A stretch of DNA of 11,089 bases from contig CAZFQD010000074.1 of the NCBI GenBank assembly GCA_964520885.1, forward strand, positions 1 through 11,089, given 5' to 3'. Below are positions 7,046 through 11,089 of the stretch, in pieces. Both the position numbers and the translations under genes were made by a program. Under the pieces are notes generated by a model. It searched no databases and was not told the origin of the DNA. It was given only the letters and a program-made list of their open reading frames with translations. Position 1 is the first letter of the stretch. Each line of letters starts with the position of its first letter. This stretch comes from CAZFQD01 sp964520885. GTDB lineage: Bacteria > Bacillota > Clostridia > Oscillospirales > SIG519.

Positions 7046-7384
7046 CTATCCCATTTTGCATGTCAATTCTTTTCCCGCTAAAATATGAAAATGAATATGA
7101 GCAACAGATTGTTTAGCATTTTTTCCACAATTTGAAACAACTCTAAAGCCATCCTTTAAATCTAATTGCTTTGAAAGTTTAGAAATAACTTCAAATACTT
7201 TAGAAATACCTTCGCTATTTTCACTTGTTACTTGCTCTAAAGAAGCAATATGAATTTTAGGCACAACTAATAAATGAACTGGTGCATTTGGATTAATGTC
7301 GTTAAATACAATTATACTTTCATCCTCGTAAATAATACTTGCCGGAATTTCCTTTTTAATAATTTTACAAAAAATACAATCCAA
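7046..7384 (-). CDS. HIT family protein (histidine triad nucleotide hydrolase)
   Basis: This is a cytoplasmic histidine-triad hydrolase of the HINT/HinT type, which cleaves phosphoramidate or adenylated nucleotide substrates. I place the start at the TTG at 7384, giving 112 residues beginning with DCIFCK, because GAAAGGAG (7393-7400) lies eight bases upstream. A TTG 18 bases further out would put the ribosome site inside the gene. The catalytic triad is HIHFHI (His 96, 98, 100 in this numbering). CxxC (Cys 3 and 6) together with VPKIHI suggests the usual zinc site. The C-terminal tail is short and lacks the common WPPG ending. It is the last gene of the minus-strand unit, 70 bp after the YfbR-like gene, with a terminator-like hairpin between them that may lower its expression. 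Confidence 0.92.
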   Translation of the reverse strand: MDCIFCKIIKKEIPASIIYEDESIIVFNDINPNAPVHLLVVPKIHIASLEQVTSENSEGISKVFEVISKLSKQLDLKDGFRVVSNCGKNAKQSVAHIHFHILAGKELTCKMG

Positions 7385-7423
7385 AATAAATACTCCTTTC
7401 AAAATCGAAATAAAGGTTAAGGG

Positions 7424-7443
7424 AAAAGCAAACTTTGTTTGCT
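7424..7443 (-). terminator. Hairpin with short T run between the YfbR-like and HIT genes
   Basis: On the minus strand, AGCAAAC and GTTTGCT (7443-7437 and 7433-7427) form a 7-bp perfect stem with an AAA loop. The stem runs into TTTT at 7427-7424. It begins about 11 bases after the YfbR-like stop codon. It could be a leaky terminator or attenuator, setting lower expression for the HIT gene downstream. Confidence 0.4.
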
Positions 7444-7454
7444 GTTAATTGCTT

Positions 7455-8036
7455 TTACTCTTGCTCATCAAGCGAAAGAGAAAAGCCATCAATAAACTCA
7501 TCCATAAATATTTTTACCTCAGGCAAATCAATTAAATTTATTTTTTTCTCAATTGATTTTAATGCCTTTGAAAATTCTTTATTGCCCGCCCTTAGTTCCT
7601 CTAAGCATTTTATATAGGCAGATATAGTATCAGCGGCTTTTACTAATTTCCAAAGATATATTTCATCATTATTTTGATAAAAAATATCTCTATATGCGTC
7701 TTTCAATTTATCTGGGAGCATTGAAATTAGTTTATCTTTTGCCACATTTTCCACCTTGTCATAAGCGTTCTTAATTTCATCAGAAAAATACTTTACAGGG
7801 GTGGGCATATCTCCTGTTATTATTTCGCTTGCATCATGAAAAATAGCTATAACTGCCACTCTTTCGGCATTTAAATTATTATTTAAATATTCGTTGCTAA
7901 TTAGCACTAAACTATGAGCAATTATAGCTGTTTGCAAGGAATGTTCGCTAATATTTTCCGGCAATGTGTTTCGCATTAATCCCCAACGATTAATGTATTT
8001 CATTCTTGAAATAAATGCGTAAAAATTACTGCTCAA
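7455..8036 (-). CDS. HD-domain 5'-deoxynucleotidase, YfbR-like
   Basis: The 193-residue product closely follows E. coli YfbR (199 residues), which removes phosphate from deoxyribonucleoside 5'-monophosphates with a divalent metal. The opening FYAFISRMKYINRWGLMRN holds the Arg17-Trp18 pair that in YfbR contributes to substrate choice. The HD metal site is His32 (in ENISEHS), His67-Asp68 (IFHDASE) and Asp136 (KAADT). EIITGDMPTPVKYF (71-84) is a strong family signature. The start is TTG, fixed by AGGAGG (8046-8051), nine bases upstream. Only 18 bases separate it from the NusG-II gene, so the two are co-transcribed. A role in cleaning up dNMP pools is inferred from the family. Confidence 0.93.
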   Translation of the reverse strand: MSSNFYAFISRMKYINRWGLMRNTLPENISEHSLQTAIIAHSLVLISNEYLNNNLNAERVAVIAIFHDASEIITGDMPTPVKYFSDEIKNAYDKVENVAKDKLISMLPDKLKDAYRDIFYQNNDEIYLWKLVKAADTISAYIKCLEELRAGNKEFSKALKSIEKKINLIDLPEVKIFMDEFIDGFSLSLDEQE

Positions 8037-8054
8037 ATTTTATTACCTCCTAAA

Positions 8055-8429
8055 TTAATTTAAAATTACATCTACATCGTTTTGAACGCCCGTAATTTCA
8101 ATTAACACTTTATTTGGCAAGCAAGCAATTACCTGCCCTGCTTTTGAAATAAAACCAGTATTAACACAAATTTTATCAGGGCAATCGGCTTCTATTATGC
8201 GAATTTTCTTATCTTTTATTTCAAAAGAATATTTTTTTAATTCATCAATAGTAAATGTGGAATTTTTGGCATTAGCTAAATCAATTTCTTTTATAATTTT
8301 GCCGTCCACTGTAATAGTAACTGTTGTTGGCACTTGCTTAGGCAGAATATAATAAGCACCAATCATAAAGGAAAGTGCTAAAACAAAAACCACTATAAAA
8401 AAGTCGCCTTTACAAATCTTCAAAAACAT
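8055..8429 (-). CDS. NusG domain II-containing membrane-anchored protein
   Basis: This is a 124-residue protein with one N-terminal transmembrane segment (about 9-29) after a short basic start, so the rest is probably extracytoplasmic. The C-terminal domain (about 35-122) has the NusG_II pattern common in Firmicutes: CPDKICVNTGFI (83-94), a GQVIACLPNKV strand (98-108), then LIEITG. Cysteines 83, 88 and 103 are conserved in the family and might form a disulfide or a metal site. The family's function is unknown. Despite the name, it lacks the NGN domain and is not a transcription factor. The gene is first in the minus-strand unit, with a moderate AAGGAAG site (8434-8439) and a good promoter upstream. 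In many clostridia such genes neighbour respiratory or thiamine-lipoprotein genes, which are absent here. Confidence 0.88.
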   Translation of the reverse strand: MFLKICKGDFFIVVFVLALSFMIGAYYILPKQVPTTVTITVDGKIIKEIDLANAKNSTFTIDELKKYSFEIKDKKIRIIEADCPDKICVNTGFISKAGQVIACLPNKVLIEITGVQNDVDVILN

Positions 8430-8460
8430 TCACTTCCTTAACATATACTACAATAAAATT

Positions 8461-8490
8461 AATATACCATAATTAATAATGTTTTGTAAA
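8461..8490 (-). promoter_or_regulatory. Promoter of the NusG_II - YfbR-like - HIT unit
   Basis: Read on the minus strand, TTTACA (8490-8485) and TATATT (8466-8461) are separated by 18 bp. TG one base upstream of the -10 box gives an extended -10 element. The predicted start near 8454 lies 25 bases before the first ATG at 8429. It is divergent from the ferredoxin promoter, about 30 bp away. Confidence 0.6.
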
Positions 8491-8518
8491 GCATAAAAAA
8501 AATTTATTGAATTTACTA

Positions 8519-8546
8519 TTGATTTTTTTAAAATAAATGTTAAAAT
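8519..8546 (+). promoter_or_regulatory. Ferredoxin gene promoter
   Basis: TTGATT (8519-8524) and TAAAAT (8541-8546) have a 16-bp spacer, and TGT immediately before the -10 box makes it an extended -10 promoter. The predicted start near 8553 leaves a short leader containing GGAGGTG (8564-8570). Confidence 0.6.
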
Positions 8547-8576
8547 GGTTATGAAAATTTTTTGGAGGTGTTAATT

Positions 8577-8747
8577 ATGGCATATATGATTAATGAAGAT
8601 TGTATTAGTTGTGGTGCTTGTGAAAGCGAATGCCCAACAGAAGCTATCTCTGCAGGAGATGGCATTTATGTTATTGATGAAGAAGTTTGCACTGATTGTG
8701 GTGCTTGTAGTACCGTTTGTCCGGTTGATGCTTGTCAACCTAAGTAA
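8577..8747 (+). CDS. Ferredoxin with two [4Fe-4S] clusters
   Basis: This is a small soluble electron carrier of 56 residues, the clostridial type that serves oxidoreductases such as pyruvate:ferredoxin oxidoreductase and hydrogenases. Two classical CxxCxxCxxxCP motifs are present: Cys 9, 12, 15, 19 and Cys 38, 41, 44, 48. A further Cys53 lies near the C terminus. The internal pseudo-symmetry of the fold is plain. I chose the ATG at 8577 because GGAGGTG (8564-8570) is seven bases upstream; an earlier TTG at 8562 overlaps that site and is not a credible start. The protein is acidic, as usual for this class. It is transcribed alone, with its own promoter and terminator, which fits a highly expressed carrier. 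Confidence 0.95.
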   Translation: MAYMINEDCISCGACESECPTEAISAGDGIYVIDEEVCTDCGACSTVCPVDACQPK

Positions 8748-8773
8748 TTAGAAAATACTATTTTATTTTCTAA
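8748..8773 (+). other. Perfect 10-bp hairpin after the ferredoxin stop codon
   Basis: TTAGAAAATA (8748-8757) and TATTTTCTAA (8764-8773) form a perfect stem with a 6-base loop, starting one base after the TAA. No T run follows, so it is more likely a 3' stabilising stem or part of a two-hairpin 3' end than a terminator by itself. Confidence 0.4.
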
Positions 8774-8790
8774 TAACAAAACATTATTGT

Positions 8791-8820
8791 CGGGTAGGCT
8801 AATTAGCTCACCCGCTTTTG
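8791..8820 (+). terminator. Intrinsic terminator of the ferredoxin transcript
   Basis: CGGGT (8791-8795) pairs with ACCCG (8810-8814). After an A-C mismatch the inner GGCTAATTAGCT continues the helix, and CTTTTG follows. The T run is short but the stem is strong. It insulates the ferredoxin from the tRNA promoter downstream. Confidence 0.65.
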
Positions 8821-8856
8821 TTATACTAAATTTTTAATTTGTTTTTAAAAATAGTA

Positions 8857-8885
8857 TTGAAAAAAACAAAAATAAATATTATAAT
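8857..8885 (+). promoter_or_regulatory. Strong promoter in front of the damaged tRNA-Leu copy
   Basis: TTGAAA (8857-8862) and a perfect TATAAT (8880-8885) are 17 bp apart, ending 23 bases before the tRNA-like sequence at 8909. This is the best tRNA promoter in the region, yet it precedes the broken copy, not the intact one 188 bp downstream. Confidence 0.75.
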
Positions 8886-8908
8886 AATAACGATTTATAA
8901 AGTAATAT

Positions 8909-8975
8909 GCCGGTGTGATGGAATTGGCAGACGTGCTGGACTCAAAATCCACTTCGCATCTTACCGTGTCATACC
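8909..8975 (+). pseudogene. Damaged tRNA-Leu copy (intact 5' half only)
   Basis: Bases 8905-8951 match 9093-9139 of the intact tRNA-Leu(CAA) with one difference (C at 8941 against T at 9129). The match covers the acceptor 5' strand, the D arm and the anticodon arm with anticodon CAA. After 8951 the likeness fades: TTACCGTGTC (8961-8970) may echo the end of a variable arm, but no T arm and no acceptor 3' strand CACCGGC with CCA can be found. A tRNA cannot fold from this. It is either a decayed duplicate or the left half of an attachment site where an element cut the gene at the anticodon arm. The right end given is approximate. Confidence 0.75.
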
Positions 8976-8981
8976 CGAAAA

Positions 8982-9003
8982 CCCTTGATATAAGGGACTT
9001 TTT
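8982..9003 (+). terminator. Terminator-like hairpin between the two tRNA-Leu copies
   Basis: CCCTT (8982-8986) and AAGGG (8992-8996) form a short stem with loop GATAT, followed by AC and TTTTT (8999-9003). The flanking bases 8976-8992 also resemble the reverse complement of the intact tRNA's terminator loop. If active, it would reduce transcription of the downstream intact tRNA from the 8857 promoter. Confidence 0.45.
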
Positions 9004-9028
9004 AAAGTGAATATATCAAAAAGTTTTT

Positions 9029-9052
9029 CATTTACCTCCTGCATTTACCTCC
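9029..9052. repeat. Tandem CATTTACCTCC repeats, left pair
   Basis: CATTTACCTCCTG (9029-9041) is followed directly by CATTTACCTCC (9042-9052), a 13-base tandem. The same motif occurs twice more at 9275-9287 and 9296-9308, inside the 3' end of the integrase gene. The four copies flank the intact tRNA. They could be integrase arm-binding sites, or a fragment of a related integrase tail left by rearrangement. Confidence 0.5.
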
Positions 9053-9096
9053 AACCATCAAGTTATTGAAAAATGCAATGAAATTGAAATAGATAT

Positions 9097-9183
9097 GCCG
9101 GTGTGATGGAATTGGCAGACGTGCTGGATTCAAAATCCAGTGATAGTGATATCGTATCGGTTCGACCCCGATCACCGGCACCA
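9097..9183 (+). tRNA. tRNA-Leu (anticodon CAA)
   Basis: This is a complete class II tRNA of 87 nt with encoded CCA. The acceptor stem GCCGGTG (9097-9103) pairs with CACCGGC (9173-9179). The discriminator is A9180 and CCA is 9181-9183. The anticodon stem CTGGA/TCCAG (9124-9128 and 9136-9140) encloses TTCAAAA with anticodon CAA at 9131-9133, reading UUG. A long variable arm (GATA...TATC) and the T arm ATCGG-TTCGACC-CCGAT (9156-9172) are intact. No convincing promoter lies directly upstream: the nearest candidate boxes touch the tRNA itself. It may depend on read-through from 8857. Confidence 0.95.
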
Positions 9184-9225
9184 AACTCGCAAATGCTTGT
9201 AAATCAAGGGTTTGCGAGTTTTTTA
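9184..9225 (+). terminator. Intrinsic terminator of the tRNA-Leu
   Basis: AACTCGCAAA (9184-9193) and TTTGCGAGTT (9211-9220) form a perfect 10-bp stem with an inner CTTG/CAAG helix (9196-9199 and 9205-9208), followed by TTTT. It starts right after the CCA. In tRNA-targeting elements this zone often belongs to the attachment site, so the junction may lie here. Confidence 0.8.
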
Positions 9226-9242
9226 TCGCCTAAATTTACAGC

Positions 9243-10469
9243 TTATAATTCTGAATTTTGAACATTAAAACCATCATTTGCCTCCTGATTTTGGGCATTT
9301 ACCTCCTGCGTTTGAATAGGGAAAACGCTGATTATTGCATTTGCTGAGGATACTTTTGAATTAAAATCCAAGTGTGTATAGATATTCGATGTAGTAGAAA
9401 TATCGCTATGTCCTAACCATTCTTGAATTTCCTTCAAGCTCACACCATTTGCATATAATAAACTTGCACAGCTATGGCGCAAATCGTGAAAACGGATTTT
9501 CTTCAAATTATTATTATTTAAGATGATTGAAAAATTCTGTGTAATAAAATTCGGCTTTATTCTTTCTCCAATTTCATTCACATAAATGTATCCTAAATAA
9601 TCTCTACAATACATTGTTCCGCATACTCTTCTGTTTTCTTCTTGCTCCGCTTTCAAATTAAGCAATAATTCTTCAAACGGTTTCACTAAAGGCAAGGTGC
9701 GATAACTTGATTTTGTTTTTGTTCTGTCCTTTTCTACTATGATAGTTTTACCATCAATCGTTACCTCGGTTACGGTATGTTTTATGATAACAGTTTTCTT
9801 ATTAATATTGATAGCATCCCATTTTAAACCTACAATCTCACTACGACGGAGTCCATAAAAGGCACCTAATATAACTGCCAGTTCAATTCTTAAACCTCTT
9901 ACAATGCCAAACAAAATATCAAGCTCCGCTGCATCATAAATGCTGCCAACAAATTTATCTTTTCTTGGTCGTTCAATTAAATCCGCCGGATTTTTGTCTA
10001 TCAATTCTGTTTTCATTGCGTATTGTAGTGCTTTTCGGATATTAGCATGTCTGTGAATAACGGTATTGGCACTCACTTTCTCAACATCAAGACTATATTG
10101 ATAATAGTCTTGTATATCCTTGGGAGTTACTTCTTTAAGCCTGAGATCTTTTGGCTCAAAGTAAGGTACAATTCGGCTTTTAATAGCCATCGCATAAGAT
10201 GCATAGGTTGTTTGCTCGATACTTCGTTTCATCATTTCAAGCCATTTTAGAAGAAATTCTGTAAAATACATATCTTGCGTTATAGGTTCTTTTGATGGAA
10301 TAATGAATTTTTTCCTTTCCTCCATTAGCATATTTTCAGCTTTTCGCTTATTTCCCTTTACAGGAAGTCCCGTGCTAATCGACCGTGTTTGCCGCATTCC
10401 ATTTTCGTCCTTATAACTTATAATACTATGAAGATATCCATTTATTTCTCGCAGATGTCCTGCTACCAT
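9243..10469 (-). CDS. Site-specific tyrosine recombinase (integrase)
   Basis: This integrase would catalyse integration and excision of the mobile element at the adjacent tRNA-Leu. I set the start at the ATG at 10469 (408 residues), because AAAGGAGG (10477-10484) lies seven bases upstream. The N-terminal part (about 1-60) is an arm-type DNA-binding domain of the Tn916 Int kind. Residues about 65-165 form the SAM-like core-binding domain (LLKWLEMMKRSIEQTTYASY). The catalytic domain has Arg208 (GLRRSEI), Lys253 (TKSSYR), His328-x-x-Arg331 (FHDLRHS), His354 (WLGHSD) and the nucleophile Tyr364 (NIYTHL), so it looks active. A 44-residue tail after the tyrosine is unusually long and Gln/Asn/Glu-rich, with repeated QEVN/QEAN units. 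It follows the excisionase-like gene and points towards the tRNA, the common arrangement at an element end. Confidence 0.95.
   Translation of the reverse strand: MVAGHLREINGYLHSIISYKDENGMRQTRSISTGLPVKGNKRKAENMLMEERKKFIIPSKEPITQDMYFTEFLLKWLEMMKRSIEQTTYASYAMAIKSRIVPYFEPKDLRLKEVTPKDIQDYYQYSLDVEKVSANTVIHRHANIRKALQYAMKTELIDKNPADLIERPRKDKFVGSIYDAAELDILFGIVRGLRIELAVILGAFYGLRRSEIVGLKWDAININKKTVIIKHTVTEVTIDGKTIIVEKDRTKTKSSYRTLPLVKPFEELLLNLKAEQEENRRVCGTMYCRDYLGYIYVNEIGERIKPNFITQNFSIILNNNNLKKIRFHDLRHSCASLLYANGVSLKEIQEWLGHSDISTTSNIYTHLDFNSKVSSANAIISVFPIQTQEVNAQNQEANDGFNVQNSEL
9275..9308. repeat. CATTTRCCTCCTG repeats, right pair, inside the integrase 3' end
   Basis: CATTTGCCTCCTG (9275-9287) and CATTTACCTCCTG (9296-9308) are 21 bp apart, two helical turns. 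They encode the QEAN and QEVN units of the integrase tail. The second is identical over 13 bases to 9029-9041 on the other side of the tRNA. Confidence 0.5.
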
Positions 10470-10506
10470 ATTTGTTCCTCCTTTAAGTAGTAACAGTTTG
10501 ATATTC

Positions 10507-10537
10507 ACCTGCCATTGACATTAATAGTTTAGCAGGT
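10507..10537. other. Inverted repeat between excisionase-like and integrase genes
   Basis: ACCTGC (10507-10512) and GCAGGT (10532-10537) can pair across a 19-base loop in the 101-bp spacer upstream of the integrase start. It could be a regulatory or recombinase-binding site. There is no T run in the minus direction, so it is not a terminator. Confidence 0.3.
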
Positions 10538-10570
10538 AATAAACTTAAGCGCAAATGTGCAAACGATGTT

Positions 10571-10786
10571 TTACGCATTGGATTTATTAATTATTTTTAG
10601 AAAATAAAATAAGGAAAGCTTGGGTATTTTATATGCTTTTCCAACCTTATAATATTTGATGTTGTTTTCTCTTAATAACTTATATCCTGTCTTTTCACTG
10701 ATTCTAAGCATTTGACACATCTGACTTACGCTTACCACGTCTGGATAATCTTTGAATACATATTTATAAGCTTCATTTTCATTCAT
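10571..10786 (-). CDS. Excisionase-family helix-turn-helix DNA-binding protein
   Basis: This is a 71-residue protein with a MerR-like winged-helix of the excisionase (HTH_17) family: VVSVSQMCQMLRISEKTGYKLL (about 17-38) forms the helix-turn-helix, and KYYKVGKAYKIPKLSLFYFL the wing and following helix. Xis-type proteins bend element-end DNA and steer the integrase towards excision. The position directly upstream of the integrase on the same strand supports that role, although some members are simple regulators. The start is fixed by AGGAGG (10794-10799), seven bases before ATG. The 101-bp gap to the integrase suggests separate translation, probably on a common transcript. Confidence 0.88.
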   Translation of the reverse strand: MNENEAYKYVFKDYPDVVSVSQMCQMLRISEKTGYKLLRENNIKYYKVGKAYKIPKLSLFYFLKIINKSNA

Positions 10787-11089
10787 ATCAGATCCTCCTA
10801 AAAATTAAATAGCCTCTTGCTGACGGGTTACTATGTTAAAGAAAAAGCGGCTTATTCTATAAAAACAAACGGCTTAAAAAAATTATCTAACTTTAAAACA
10901 TACGAAAAACAAAATCTTTAAGAAATTCAAACCATTATTTATTACAGCTAAGTTCTTCATATAAAGTATAACAATAACATTTCAAAATCTCTTTATCATA
11001 AATTCATTTTTTGTTTCATATTTCTATTCCCACACTGATTGACAAGGCTCTGTCAATCCCTTTCATATATTTTTCATCAAGGTTTCCAA
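10787..11089. other. Leader region upstream of the excisionase-like gene
   Basis: No gene is supported on either strand in these 303 bp. On the minus strand an extended -10 motif, TGTTATACT (10973-10965), may be the promoter for excisionase-integrase; it would give a leader of about 170 bases and has no good -35 box. Two CGGCTT direct repeats (10848-10853 and 10870-10875) are 22 bp apart. A perfect 8-bp inverted repeat, GATTGACA (11037-11044) with TGTCAATC (11051-11058), sits near the edge. These are candidate operators or Xis sites. The rest is A+T-rich without visible structure. Confidence 0.35.

Noticed and set aside
7435..7617. Plus-strand frame opposite the YfbR-like gene, and a similar one at 10047-10250 opposite the integrase
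   Set aside because: Both lie wholly or largely opposite well-supported coding sequence and show no domain or ribosome site.
8970..9050. A 27-residue minus-strand frame starting after GGAGG near 9052 in the inter-tRNA spacer
   Set aside because: The apparent ribosome site is one of the CATTTACCTCC repeats read backwards. The peptide has no known relatives I recognise and is too short to support.
1..11089. CRISPR array, toxin-antitoxin pair, restriction system or other defence island
   Set aside because: I looked for evenly spaced repeats and small paired genes on both strands and saw none. The mobile element is cut off at the right edge, so its cargo is not visible.

Overview
The window comes from an A+T-rich, Gram-positive, Clostridia-type genome. 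Strong AGGAGG ribosome binding sites, several TTG and GTG starts, an overwhelming preference for TAA stops, a lipoprotein with a spore-germination (GerMN) domain, and the SRP RNA - dnaX - ybaB/EbfC - recR order typical of Firmicutes all point this way. I cannot name the species from sequence alone.

Layout. (1) 1-472: a rho-independent terminator of an upstream unit, a near-consensus sigma-A promoter, the signal recognition particle RNA, and a structured intergenic repeat. (2) 473-3172: the genome-maintenance operon dnaX, YbaB/EbfC, recR. The gap before recR is a mosaic of intergenic repeats, and one 31-base repeat sits directly upstream of the ribosome binding sites of both dnaX and recR. (3) 3229-5652: a GerMN-domain lipoprotein and a DUF4143-type ATPase, each with its own plausible promoter. 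(4) 5691-6707: tsaD (tRNA t6A synthesis), followed by a 338-bp convergent intergenic region holding two DnaA-box-like sequences. (5) 7046-8429, minus strand: a three-gene unit of NusG-domain-II membrane protein, YfbR-like HD phosphohydrolase and HIT hydrolase. (6) 8577-8747: a two-cluster ferredoxin with promoter and terminator. (7) 8857 to the end: a tRNA-Leu site that is the boundary of an integrated mobile element. It holds a damaged tRNA-Leu copy with a strong promoter, then an intact tRNA-Leu(CAA), then (minus strand) a tyrosine recombinase and an excisionase-like protein. The element continues past the right edge.

Functionally, the left 8.8 kb is mostly housekeeping: replication clamp loading, recombinational repair, tRNA modification, nucleotide hygiene and electron transfer. 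The accessory part is the right end. Its most notable feature is the doubled tRNA-Leu. The well-formed promoter stands in front of the broken copy, while the intact copy has no clear promoter of its own. Four copies of a CATTTRCCTCC motif lie in pairs on both sides of the intact tRNA, the outer pair inside the integrase tail-coding region. This looks like an attachment-site structure or scar. I found no CRISPR array, toxin-antitoxin pair or clearly new multi-gene system.
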